Shown: positions 35,193 to 46,565 of the stretch, piece by piece
Layout of the letters: each line of letters begins with the position of its first letter
Position numbering within the stretch: position 1 is the stretch's first letter
Source: Brienomyrus brachyistius
Lineage: Eukaryota; Chordata; Actinopteri; Osteoglossiformes; Mormyridae
NCBI RefSeq assembly: GCF_023856365.1
Contig: NC_064550.1
Coordinates: forward strand, 22,259,629 to 22,323,628
Reading direction: 5' to 3'
Length of the DNA stretch: 64,000 bases
Program-made: the position numbers and the translations under genes
The notes under the pieces: model-generated
The model's database searches: none
What the model saw: the letters and a program-made list of their open reading frames with translations, nothing else
Told to the model about the DNA's origin: nothing

Positions 35193-37689
35193 ATTCTCAT
35201 GATAAATGTTGCATCTTTCCTGCCAGGACTCTCTGGTGCTGGGACGCACTGCGTGCCTCGTAAGCGCTTCCGGGACCTGAATGCTGTGGATGCGACACGC
35301 GCCCAGTCTGCCTCGATGGGCCGGGGGAGCAGCGCTGCGCCCTTGAGAATGTGCAGACGCTGGGCAGATAATGTCCTGACAGCGGAAACCCTAAACCTTT
35401 AGGAAATGGCAGTGCTCCTCTCCAGCCTCTCTCCCCACCTCCCCACTCGCCTCCTCCGCTGGCCTCCTGCCTTGCACTGACCCCACCGCCGCCGCCGCGG
35501 TTTGGCTGCATCCTTAGGAGTGAGCGGGGGGGGGGGGGTCACCGATCCATAATTATTATATCGCATTCAACTGAAAAGAGAGAAGAAAAAAAAACACTCC
35601 AAAACTGACTAGTGGGAAAATGTTACTCAGATGCTCAAAAAAAATATTCCAAATAATCCGTAAGAGACTGGAAGTCCTATAATCCAGAAACCAGAGACCC
35701 AACCCTGTAGCTTGCAGGATTAAAAAAAATATATATATATTGCGGATAAGATTTTGTTTAAAAAGCACGGCTTTAGCCTGTTTTTGGCACTTGATGACAA
35801 TAACCAGTTCCATTAATTGTGGCCACTGGCACAGTTACGGGTGATTTGACAAATTATCTGCTGCAGATTACTGGAGATTGCGGACAATGAAATATTTGTG
35901 TATGGACACTGCAGGAATTGTACCATACCAAGTAAGAAAATACCAAAAGACCTCAAATACTGAATATATCAAGTACAATGACTGAAGCTTTATTATAGAG
36001 CTAGTATAGGCTGCTTATTTGCATTTTGAAATTTTCCTAGAATTAAGCATTACAATTCTAATTTATATGTCATATATGCAATATATGTGTGTATTTTTAA
36101 TCTGAATGCGATTACTCATTCATTTAGTTCATATTCGACAATGAAATGGTTAATTGGCCTCACGCGGCAGGGCGCGCGCTGTTGCAAGGTCAAAGATCTC
36201 CGTTTACCGTTCGCACGTGCACGCTGCATTTCTGCGCGCGTCAGCAGGGCACAGGAGGAAAGCGTGCACATATGCACTGTAACAACTCCAGTGTTTACTG
36301 TAATTAACCACGTTATCTGCGCTGTAACGCTTTATTACAAGCGCATATCTATAAAAGTAAGGTAAAAGCGTGCCGCAAGACACAGCTCGTTAATAACGAG
36401 AGCGACACTGGTACTGCGTTTAATGCAGTTCGTGGAAATTATACCAGCATTCTATATGAATATTAACCTTCACGTACATTTATTACCCATAAAATTTCTA
36501 AATCCGCGAAAAAGTAGCTTTGCACAGCCACACGCCAGTCCTATTTCGCATTTACAAGGCCAAAAGAGGCAGAAAGTGACACTCAGGTTTGTATTATATT
36601 TAATGTCGGAATCTTGCATGCAAAATGGTCCCAGGTGAAAGAATTTGCACCGGATGCACGTTGATTTAAATCTGAAAAAAAAAACGTACGTGTGCTTGCA
36701 AAATGAGTAGTGCTAAGCTCTCAAGCATGTGCGTTTGCGTGTGTGCGTGTGCGCTGCACGGGTTTGCACAATCTGCGTTGGTTAGTCATGCGTGCTCTGC
36801 CAAACTTTCTTTTTTTATCGCTGAAAATTCTTCAGTGGAGGCGAACTGAAAGACACGAAAATGAACAGCCTCGAATATTTGCCATTTCAATGACTTTAAT
36901 AAGCAAAATATGAAACCATTTCTTCCAAAAACAACGAAAAAGACGAAACAGAAACCAGCCTGAATGGAACTACAACAATCCAAATTTAACTTTTTTTCAT
37001 TTATATAAACAGGACTGAAAATTGATCCCCTCGCAAAACACATGAAATAAAAAAAAAATCCGCCGCTGCAGTTTCGATTTGATTTCAACACAGTTGAATC
37101 AGCATCAGTACAAACCAAAGATTGTTAAATGCGTGACTTTTAACAATAGTTTTAAATGCAAGCACCATGCTTATTCCATATGATCTGACTGTTAATTTAA
37201 ATCATTAAAATAAAACTTAACTATGCATCTGGCCAGCAGAACCAGAACATCCAAATAATAAAACAAAATGATAATAAAATATAACCATACACATATATAG
37301 TTTTCATTTTGAGATTTTGCAAAACCAGAATCCTTTTTTTACTGACCGGCAGAAAAAATATAGGAAAACATATAACATTTATCGTAAAAACTTTGATTTA
37401 TAATATACACAATGACGAAATAATACGCAAAACGTAAATAAATCCCTGATTTTGTGCATGCTGACAGTTATTTACATAGTGTGTGTCATTATCTGAGAAA
37501 CCACCGGGTTGAGTACAGCTGTCCCGCACGACTCCGGTTGTAAAGTGGAAATTATATGACTTGTATATTTCGTTTGTGTTATATAATAGACTTATGCCAT
37601 AGGTGGCGGAACTGTTATTTGTTGTTAAACTCTCCAGCTTAAACAGTGAGCCACAGATCATCAATTGCAATTAATTTCGCACACCGTAT
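35193..37689. other. Non-coding stretch entering the mafb domain
   Basis: After a 13-base G run at 35526-35538 the sequence becomes AT-rich and free of G/C homopolymers and microsatellites. A short CpG-rich patch lies at 36160-36250. No gene recognised. It is downstream of mafb and may contain more of its 3' UTR or distal control elements. Confidence 0.45.
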
Positions 37690-38898
37690 TTGACAGCTAA
37701 TTTGTAATGTGTACTTTATTAACAACCTGCGAGACAAAGCTACTGACGTACAGGACAATTCATTAACGGCGAATATAACTGCGAATCTCTTAATATAACA
37801 GTTCGGTACGCCATTATAGCTATTTATTAGTACTTAGAGTTGCCACGCCTTGGGCTTTCAAATACATCATATAATAATCCATATATAGTATGTCTTCCTT
37901 GAAGGGGGTCTGCAAAAGCCCAAAATGAAAACTTAAAATACCAAAATCATGATCCAGAAAAGTGCACTTAATATACAAAGTCTGTTGTCATTTAATGCAA
38001 CTGCAAAAATGCCCGTATCTCGGAAACGCAATACCCAAACAATGGAACAAAAGGAAAGTTTAAAATCAGCCTCCTTAACCCCGTTGGTGTCGTTTGCCGT
38101 TGCGTATATTTACAAGCTTAACCCAAAGAACGCGAAACTGCACGATCTTTAATGTTGACACTGTCACTACCTCATTTCTAAAACCCAAAAACGGCTAATG
38201 GAAAGCTCAGATCAACAGCATGCTTTGAAAATACACAAGGGAAAAGAAAGTACAAAATAGAAATTATTACCATACATGTCCAGCATGCAGGATTAATATT
38301 TAATGCAGTTTTGTTTTTATATATATTTGTATATAACCAAGCAGGCAATAAACCGATGAGATGTTGCATAAAATACCCCGCTTTTGACAGTTTAAAGTTT
38401 GAATCGGGATACAGGAACGAAATAAAGTTTGCATATGTTGAGTCATTTTTTTCCCTCTCATTTCTTTCTGGTATTTTTTTTTCGGGCAAGTGCAGAATGC
38501 AAGTCTTAGTACTCTCCTTCCAGCGCAACCGTTTTATATTTCTTAAATCGAAAAGAAAAATAAATCACAGTAAAAAGACTAGTCCGATATCATCCCATGC
38601 TCCTAACAGATTAAAGCGACCTACGAAGAAAGTTCAGATTCAGCTTCTCGTCTCTTTTTCGGGGAGAAAAAGTCTTCTCTACAAGCTACTATTCTACAAA
38701 GATGGTGCACTTCTGAAAAACGTAATTTCTTGTTCTTTGTATTTCAGTCGGATGGAGATGGTTATATACGAGATTATTACTTTCAGGATATTTCTTCTAA
38801 TATGAATACAGTTGTTAATAGTATACTCGGAATCAGTAATATCGGTTATTTTTTTTCCTTTCTCTTTCTCAGCATCAGTTGTCGGACATCAGAGTAAC
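37690..38898 (-). other. mafb: Predicted mafb 3' UTR
   Basis: The sequence following the mafb stop codon on the minus strand is AT-rich with no repeats. Two AATAAA signals on the minus strand fall at 37823-37828 and 37715-37720. The second is followed about 30-37 bases on by a GT-rich GGTGTGCG word (37678-37685), a typical downstream element, so cleavage near 37690-37705 and a UTR of about 1.2 kb is my preferred reading. Known vertebrate MAFB transcripts have long 3' UTRs, so a more distal end is possible. Confidence 0.35.
37715..37720 (-). terminator. Candidate polyadenylation signal AATAAA
   Basis: TTTATT on the plus strand, with a GT-rich element further along the minus strand. An alternative AATAAA lies at 37823-37828 with a weaker downstream context. 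Confidence 0.35.
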
Positions 38899-39948
38899 TC
38901 ACATGAAAAATTCTGGCGAGGACGGGTTGTCACTTGTGGACCCAGCCTCACGGAACCCGTTTGTACCAGTAAGTTTCTCGCATTTCATTTTATATGCATC
39001 TCTTTCGCGGGCCAGCCGGCTGATCTCCTGTTTGAGCTGCTCTACCTGATTAATCAGCTGGGTCTTCTCGTTCTCCAGGACATGCTTCTGCTGTACGCGC
39101 TTGAAACGGCACGACTGAGCGTAGCCGCGATTCTTGAGGGTCCGGCGCTTCTGCTTCAAGCGAATCACCTCGTCCTTGGTGAAGCCGCGCAGGTGTCGGT
39201 TGAGCTCCCTCACAGACATGGACACCAGCTGGTCATCGGAGAATCGGTCCTCCACGTTGAGCCCCCCTCCTCCGCCGTGGTGACCCTGCTGGCCCGGATG
39301 GGCGTGCGGGTGATGGTGATGGTGGTGGCGGTGATGGAGCTGTTGGTGGGCCCCAGGCGAGGTAGGAGATGGGCTGTCGGGGTCCTGGCTGTGATGATGA
39401 TGCTGACTGTGTGCATGGTTGTGTGCTCCAGGGTGTCCTGGCAGGTCGTCCGGGTGGTGGGAAATCCCCGGGTACTGATGGTGGTGCTGCTGGGCATGGC
39501 TGTGACTGTGGTGAAGATGTGCTGCCCTGTATCCCTCGAAGCTTCCCTGCTGAAGTTGCTGTTGGATGTGAGGAGGCGGAGGATGCCCGTGGGCCGTGGC
39601 GCCGATCAGAGCTTCCACGGCGTCCTCCGGCGTCAGGTTCAACGTCTGCGGATCGATCTGCTGGTGGTAGCCGCTGCTTGGCATCCAGTAAAGCTCTTCC
39701 AGGTGGTTCTTTTGCTCGGTTGGACTAAAGCTTGGCGAGGAAGGTACTGAGCTGCAGGGGGTGCTGATCGGAGTAGAGGACACGGAGCCCTGCGCCTGGA
39801 GCCGATTGCACTGCCGGACTGAAGCACGCTCGATCCCAGCCACGGCTTCTTTTTTAACGTCGAACTTCATCAAATCAAAGTCATTCACGTATTCCAGTGC
39901 CAGCGGACTCGTCGGCAGGTCCGGACCCATGTTCAGTTCAGCGCTCAT
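38899..39948 (-). CDS. mafb: Large-Maf bZIP transcription factor MafB
   Basis: This is a nuclear DNA-binding activator or repressor of the AP-1 superfamily. It binds Maf recognition elements as a dimer, and in vertebrates it controls hindbrain rhombomere 5/6 identity, macrophage differentiation, podocytes and other tissues. The single exon gives 349 residues, against 323 in human MAFB. Visible parts: an acidic/Ser-Thr-Pro activation region at 1-115 with [16 protein letters not shown] (19-34; VKKE fits the known SUMO site at K32) and a GSK3-type phosphodegron at 55-76 (S/T-P at 59, 63, 71, 75); a linker at 117-229 with about 34 histidines; the Maf extended homology region from R235; the basic region at 265-284 with [13 protein letters not shown]; and a leucine zipper with L291, L298, L305, L312, Y319. 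The start at 39948 has A at -3 and aligns with the family N-terminus. The mafba or mafbb paralogue is unresolved. Confidence 0.97.
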   Translation of the reverse strand: MSAELNMGPDLPTSPLALEYVNDFDLMKFDVKKEAVAGIERASVRQCNRLQAQGSVSSTPISTPCSSVPSSPSFSPTEQKNHLEELYWMPSSGYHQQIDPQTLNLTPEDAVEALIGATAHGHPPPPHIQQQLQQGSFEGYRAAHLHHSHSHAQQHHHQYPGISHHPDDLPGHPGAHNHAHSQHHHHSQDPDSPSPTSPGAHQQLHHRHHHHHHPHAHPGQQGHHGGGGGLNVEDRFSDDQLVSMSVRELNRHLRGFTKDEVIRLKQKRRTLKNRGYAQSCRFKRVQQKHVLENEKTQLINQVEQLKQEISRLARERDAYKMKCEKLTGTNGFREAGSTSDNPSSPEFFM

Positions 39949-40511
39949 CGTTTCTTTGTTTTGCAAATAACTGAACGTACTTGCCAGCGCCGCAAAATCC
40001 GACTTTTGACTCGCTTTCCTTCTTTCTCTCATGCAAAGGTCCTTATTTCAAATGTTCCTCAGCCACTGGAGTTCTTAACACGCAGCTGTGTTTGCATAAA
40101 AAAAGAAAAAGAAAAAAAGAAAAAAGGCGTTATTTTAATGTACGGCAAATGACATTGGAAATCGCGCTGCTATAAACTACTTAGACAGTAGAGTAGCTCA
40201 GGAAACGAAAAAAGAGGAGGTAGAAATAATGTCTCAGTGCAAAAGTAAGAAACGAAGTCCTTTCAGCAGAAACATACGAACATAAATAATAATTAAAAAA
40301 ATAGGCTACCAAGCTCGGCTGCCACCCCAACGACGTCCCGGAGCAGCAATTCTGTACTGTATGTCCTTTTGCCAAAAAGAAAGAGGTAAAGAGGAAGACG
40401 ACAGCGCCTGCTTTTCGCTCGGACAGCAGCTTTCCAGCTCTGCACCGCAGAGATTTGGGCCCGCTTTCCCCGCGCACTCGCTCGCTCGCTCCCGACTCTC
40501 AGTGTGGACTG
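39949..40511 (-). other. mafb: Predicted mafb 5' UTR
   Basis: The sequence between the start codon and the likely start site is GC-rich near the promoter (GCGAGCGAGCGAG near 40478-40490) and A/T-rich nearer the gene. An in-frame upstream ATG at 40032 would add 28 residues but has a poor start context (T at -3) and lacks family similarity. No splice site is needed, since large-Maf genes are typically single-exon in their coding part. Confidence 0.45.
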
Positions 40512-40536
40512 CGCCGAAGGGCTAGCCTGCGCTTTG

Positions 40537-40542
40537 TTATAT
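40537..40542 (-). promoter_or_regulatory. TATA-like box of mafb
   Basis: The minus strand reads GGATATAACAAAG here. It lies about 590 bases upstream of the start codon, at the edge of the GC-rich 5' UTR, giving a predicted transcription start near 40508-40514. Confidence 0.5.
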
Positions 40543-40546
40543 CCCG

Positions 40547-40557
40547 GCTGATGTCAG
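40547..40557. promoter_or_regulatory. Candidate Maf recognition element in the mafb promoter
   Basis: GCTGATGTCAG differs at one base from the 11-base core of the CRE-type MARE, GCTGACGTCAG. It lies five bases upstream of the TATA-like box. Large-Maf promoters are reported to be self-regulated through MAREs near the TATA box, so autoregulation is a reasonable inference. Binding is not shown by the sequence. Confidence 0.45.
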
Positions 40558-40585
40558 AGAAGGCTGGTTAAAGCCGCGCTCCTCT

Positions 40586-40590
40586 CCAAT
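40586..40590 (+). promoter_or_regulatory. CCAAT box upstream of mafb
   Basis: CCAAT on the plus strand (ATTGG on the gene strand), about 45 bases upstream of the TATA-like box, the usual distance for an NF-Y site. Confidence 0.45.
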
Positions 40591-40600
40591 AGCGGGATCC

Positions 40601-40615
40601 TCATTAGCATAATGA
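40601..40615. promoter_or_regulatory. ATTA/TAAT palindrome upstream of mafb
   Basis: TCATTA-GCA-TAATGA is a perfect 6-bp inverted repeat with a 3-base centre. It contains two homeodomain cores and, on the minus strand, ATGCTAAT, an octamer-like POU word. It lies about 60 bases upstream of the TATA-like box. Confidence 0.35.
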
Positions 40616-43600
40616 TCCTGGGAGGGGACAGCTAGAGACATCAGCTAACTCGCCGTGGAAAGCTAGAGGAAAGGGACACGCGGAATGAATGCCTTTACAT
40701 TTTTTTTCTTCATTTCATGGCAGCGGCGAATTTGCACTGTTGTTACTATAAAAAATAAACAGTGTCCCTTTGTTACACATACCGAATACTGCTAAAGTTT
40801 TCAGTCAATAAAAAGAACTTATTTAAACAGAACTCCCCACCATATTAAAAAAATATATATAATAACACGTGTTAAGGTGCGTTACAATCCAGTTCAATAA
40901 AATGATTGATACGAATCAAAGACAAAAAAAGAACATGAAGCATTCAAATATTTAATTGTAGTTCAACCAAGCAACGTGATGAGAAGCCAAAGTAATGTAT
41001 GAGAACGGATGAAATATTAATAGATAGGAATAAATTGTATCTTTACAGGGATCACACAATATGTTTATACGTGTCATACTGTAACTATGACTAGTTAGGC
41101 ACATTTCGCTAAGACCATATTCTGCATGACCTGTGCGTAAAAATAACATTGTGTCACACTATTATAAAACCGCTTGAGATTGCATTTTGAACCAAATGGA
41201 GAATCTTATCTATTGCAGCGTATATGTGTCATTTTTATAATGTATTTCAGCAAGGCCGGTTTAAAATGTGCATTATCCAGCTGTTTTCATGTTCTTTTTA
41301 CCCGATCATGGCTAAGTACTGGAGTGTTTGACAGCGCTGTCTGCACGGACAGCGCGCCTCGTTTCTCGCTGAACGTTTCGTAATGTTCCCCAGAGTCGCA
41401 GAGCGAGAGCGGTCGTCCGGCCATCGGAAAACGCGCTCAACACTGACCCTAAGTGGTCATTTTACACCCTAGACCAATACCGAGTCCAGCATGCAATACA
41501 AGGTGAAATTATTTTACCTTTTTTTTTTCAAAATACGGCGCATTTTCCGACCACACAACAAAACTTTAGTAATAAACTCAATATAATCATGCGGATGCGC
41601 ACCTTTTGTTAACAATGGTAGGTTGGGTTTATATGTGTCAGTAAACAATTCAGGGCGTGTGTCGTAAGAAAACACACGCAACAATATAAATATAGAAAAC
41701 GGAGGATTTAACAAAATCCCTATAACGTTTTCAGATGTTTTGCGCAAGCGGTAAACTGCTTGATAATTAGCCACCGCAAAGGAGAGATACAATTATTACT
41801 GCTTCCTCTAAGTGTAAACGCTTCATTTCAACGTCCTATACATCCTTATCGATTATTTAGTTTATTAACCCGGCCGAGTGTAACAGACACTGTTATTCAA
41901 TAATCAAACAGCCCTGTTGTTTGATTAAATTCTCCAATCATTTGATCAAAGGATTGCTGTATGGAAATGGCGCTAAGGGGCAATTATTACACTTTGATCG
42001 CTATCGAGTTCCTCACTATCTGAAAGAAGTAGGGTATACGTTTAAGGCAATACGACGACCACAAGGCACAGGCCTACGACCTTAGTCAAAATTCACTGGT
42101 GATTTATCGCAAGCGACATAGGCCTACTAGGTTTCTTTGCAAGCACAATGATATCTGAGTAATATTCTTCGTAATCGCATGCTTAAAATGGTGAGGAGAC
42201 ACTAAACACTGTATTATAATTCGATTTCGGGGAGCTTGTTTACTTGTTTACCTGCGTAGCGCGCAATGGACATAAATCTATTCCAATGGATGTAAGGGAG
42301 TCTGCTTTTCGCTATCTTACGGCCGACGACCTTCACGCATTTTAAATGAACATCTGATCTGTCTGCACAGCACATCTATGACCTAAATATAACATCCTTC
42401 CGGATTTTCAGTTAAAAACAATAACAATAAACAAACAAAACGGCCTTATTACAACGGCATTGCTAGTATTATTTGAACGATATGAAATGATTGACGTGTT
42501 GAAATAAGTAGTTTCATCTGGACCTATAAACCAGTATAAAAAGTAGGACAATAAGCACGCGGAAAGCACAGAATACATCTTCCTTGGAAACCCATTATCC
42601 AATTCGTCAATTTCCACCAACGCGAACAAACACCACCGGAAAAAATAAAAGTTGTTCAAATGTTTGACACCAAGGGTTATTATCTTACATATTATCGCAA
42701 TCATTTTTGAGGCTCACAGCGTCCTGTTCTCACTGTGGATACGCGTTTAATGTTTTACAAATGCATTGCCTACAGATGTACCAAACTATAACCAAGATTT
42801 GATTTAACACTCTATCATAATGATGCATACTGATTCATTACCAACACACAGTAAGCGCGCACACGTTACACATTCCCGACACCGACTATCTCTGAGGAAT
42901 CATTACGCTTTACTTACGCCTGTGAAATTCGTTTTGTTAAAAAAAAACTCTCATTCTTAGGATAGAAATGCCGCTAAATACTTAACCGAGATGTTTAAGG
43001 TAAATAATCAGAAGCCGAATGCGAATCATTAGCATAAGCTATAAAACGTAGCATGGAATCATCTACAGGTATAGGCGTTCATTTGCCACACTGATCCGTA
43101 TGTTAGTCTACACCGGGACACGCAAAAAACACGTTTTCTCTGAGGCCAGCCTTCCAGCAATGCCATTAGCTTGTAGTAATGCGTTCTAATATAGCTAGGC
43201 CTGCTGTAGGATTGTACTCCTTTGGTAATAGCAGGTTGTAATGGAGAGGAGATGTAAAAATGTCTAAGTCAGCAGCGTATTGGCGGTTAATGATCTATTA
43301 AGTGATCCGTGTGCTTACAGACAGCGAAAAAAAAGTGTTGATGCTTGCTTATTCAGACTAATGAGATTCCCATCCTACGAATTTTAAGAATGAATAACAG
43401 AAGTAAAATCACCTTTATAATGTTGCTTTTAACGGTTTGACAAGGTGCCGAGTGGCGGACCTTATAGCTGGAAATGCACTGTCCCCGCAGCACGCGCTCC
43501 GCCGCGAGCTCTTCGCCATCTGAAATTGCCCAGGCCTGTCATCGGCCGTAATAACACGGGGGGGGGGGACACTTCTGTCGTGGCAATGCCCAAGACTGCA

Positions 43601-46523
43601 CACCGGACTGGGACATTTCTAGGAAGAATTTCAGAAGTATTGCTACCGGGAGCCGATGTAGGTAAGGAAGGCGTGGTGCGTTGTCAAGGGTTCTCACTTG
43701 CCTGATTAACGACTGGATGCATTGCAAAGCGTCATACCGTTACTGCTTGTTTTATTTATTTTCTCACATATAGATGCATTTTTTTAATTTTTAAGGCAAG
43801 CTTTTGACAGATGCGTATAGGTAATGGGTCTGCCCTATTCATCCAAGCCGCTTTTAGGCACAATGATTAACATAAACAATTCCAATAGATCATTAATCAA
43901 ATCGAGGAAAAAGCAAGCGTGGCGGGCTGTCAGATCGTAGTGTATTTACGGAGTTGTATTCTTTAAGCAAAAACATATAGTTCTTAATCTGACGATTCAT
44001 CTACTACGCGCAAGTCATAAGTTCAGAAAATGTGAAAAGTAATGAATGAACGATCGTGATAGTTTTGTATAGATATTTTTGTGCATAGAATATGCAGTTA
44101 AAACTTTTTAATCCTAATAAATCATCAAGTTTGAGTATAGATCAATACGCATATTATGTGATATATGGAGTTTTCAACACTTTATTTATAGCGTATGTGT
44201 GCATCCTAAAACGTGGAAAACAGTCCGGCTTACTGGTTTAGTGTGCAGCTAATGCCTTGGGTTAATTGACCGCGCAAGTTATAAAAATATAGATTAAACG
44301 CTATTCAATAGATATTAACGGAACAGTCCTTTTTCGTTCGACACGGAATGGAATTAATTTACATGGTTTTATTTACTCATACTTAAATATGATCGTTTGC
44401 ACCAGCGCTGTAATCTTGCGGAGCAGTAAATCTGGCGATGTTAGACCATTCTATAAAACTCCTTTCTACAAAATTGAAATGTTGCGTCTCTGTTCACCTA
44501 AACCACACGCGCGTTACTTAGAAAGGTTGAACCCCATCGGTAAAAAAAGCGTCCAAAATCCAAGATAAATATGTTTTTTTATCTGTCAAATTTTCCTTGT
44601 ATACGTTTGGTACTATTCGTTAACAATACTGCAAAAAACTCAAACTTATCTAAAGCAGACTGGATTTCACTTAGGCAGTGAGACATAGGATACTTGGCAT
44701 TTCAGACGTTCTCGTTGGAAAAAATATCTTACTAAGCAAAATAATTTATTCGTGAAATTCTGTGCATGTGCCCTGAAATCTGATGTGTATATAGATCCTA
44801 TATCTTACAGTTTTCAGTGATATTTTACATACGAAAAATTTAATATTAAATCATTCCCACTGAGAGTTGTCAGTTATGTGAGAGGTTTGAATGACGTGGG
44901 ACTGATTACGGCGACTTTCTCATCGGCTGCCCAATCCATATGAATTCAAAAAGCTTCAAATTAATCAAGTAAGGTACGCTATAGATGTCAGAATTTGTCC
45001 TCCACCTTACAGTCACTGAAAAAGGATAGCGCAGGTGGAATGTTAAATTAAAATGCAAAATACCCGAGGAACATCAAAAAATTGATTGACTAAAACAGTC
45101 ACATATTCCAAGCCTCGTTCGTGAGTAAAATATATAATTATTATATTAATGTTACGTTTTTGCTTTTAATTACTAGTTGTAAAACGTCAAATGTTCATTA
45201 AAAGCGAGGTGGTGGTAAGGCTGAAGACTTGTACACGCTTGTAAGGTGATTGAAATAGTTTATTGTGAAGAACGGTTTCCTTAAGCATTCGTTAGGCTAG
45301 AGCTCCCCTAGTGGGCAAACATGGTAAGACCCGCAAGTTCAAAAACGAGCCAACGTAACTAAACACCAATAAATAATGCTTTTAATAAATAGAGATTGAA
45401 CAGTTTGACTGATCATGTATATTCCTATGCCAGAATTAACTAAATGTGCTCCATTTGCTCGTAAACATCACGTGTGGAGAATCTCTCCTTTTGCCCACAT
45501 AGAAAAGAAATAGCAATCCAATACATTGATGAATTTGGCGCCAGGCTATCACTATCTGTATCGAAGCAGGAAAGAGAAACGCCGCTTTGCTTAATTTCAT
45601 AGCCAATAGTGATATAAGCTGAAAATTGTTAATGATGAATAAAAATTATGGTGCATCAGAGAGACCATCAATGAGGAACAGTGTAATGGTAAAGTTTTAT
45701 TTTTAGCAATAAACTTTGCACGCATTCAAAATAATTACAGGTTACACGTTAGGCGAAGCAGTCATTTGCGGTTTGTTCGCATTCTCCCCGTCAGTTTGCC
45801 GCTCTAAAAACGAAAGTATTCGCCCACAACACGCACAGGGCAGCTCATGTCCCAGGAAAAGTTTACTTCTGTGTCTCGAAAACATGTTGCTTGCGGAGGG
45901 GTATTTGACCGCTGCGGCAAGTTTCGAAATACCTCTTGCCTTTTTGTCGGGTGGCTCGATGGAGACCATCATTAAACTGAAAACTTTACCCAGACGTAAA
46001 CCTACATAGATGATTCACCCATACGCCGAACAAAGCGCTCTCTATCTTACCTTAAATGACGGTTAAAACAGCAACATTAATACTACTACTACTATAATAA
46101 TAATAATAATAAGGAGAACAACAACAAGAATAACGACACATGTAATGACCTATCGGTGTCTGTAGCGGTTCAGTACTTGCTGGGTCTTCCATTTTTGACT
46201 GATACTGTTCGTATATGCGGTCAAATTTTTTGGAAATTTTTAGCGTTGGGTTTAGACGGCCACCTTAAAAGATTTTGTAACCACCAGCTCACTTGGTGAA
46301 AAAATCAGTTTAATATAGTGATGAAATTTAGGATTTAATATATATTTCTGTTAATGGAAACTCTCCTGAAGAACCTGTGTCTTTATAGGTGCGTACATCC
46401 ATAATAAATTATTATACCAACTAGCGTGCGCCCTTGCCGTCAATGACAGTGCGATTCTGTTTATTCATTGTCTGTGGTTTCCCTGGGCTCCTCTTTAGAA
46501 GCCAGTGTAAATTTTGTAAGGGA

Positions 46524-46526
<3 letters not shown>
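40616..46526. other. AT-rich repeat-free DNA upstream of mafb
   Basis: Almost 6 kb without SINEs or CA arrays and with one G run (43558-43567). TCF/LEF-type GATCAAAG at 41944-41951 and CTTTGATC at 41992-41999 lie beside a 10-bp inverted repeat at 41901-41927. An HNF1-like site GTTAATGATGAAT occupies 45628-45640. A local GC-richer block at 45740-46010 is open in both directions. I see no convincing gene. The segment is a good candidate for mafb cis-regulation. Confidence 0.45.
45716..46009 (+). other. Open frame with a weak LisH-like motif
   Basis: The 97-codon frame starts at a non-ATG codon and could be an internal exon: an acceptor-like AATTACAG ends at 45740 and a donor-like GTAAAC starts near 45996. 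Residues spelling RKSLLLCLENMLLAEGYL then TAAASFE resemble a LisH helix pair, with L..L...LL...GYL..A..FE spacing. The rest matches nothing I know, and a frame on the other strand is also open. Chance similarity is the more likely explanation. Confidence 0.15.

Positions 46527-46562
<36 letters not shown>
46527..46562. repeat. (CA)n microsatellite
   Basis: 18 uninterrupted CA units. The first microsatellite on the upstream side of mafb. Confidence 0.95.

Positions 46563-46565
<3 letters not shown>

Noticed and set aside
38812..39750. 312-codon plus-strand frame over the mafb gene
   Set aside because: It is the antisense of the GC-rich mafb coding sequence, with hydrophobic low-complexity content and no family match. 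The sense frame is clearly the gene. A splice-acceptor-like pyrimidine tract at about 38847-38870 on the plus strand alone does not support an antisense transcript.
43285..43297. HNF1-like words at 43285 and 43864
   Set aside because: Only one half-site is good in each. The match at 45628 is better, and AT-rich DNA gives many such partial sites.
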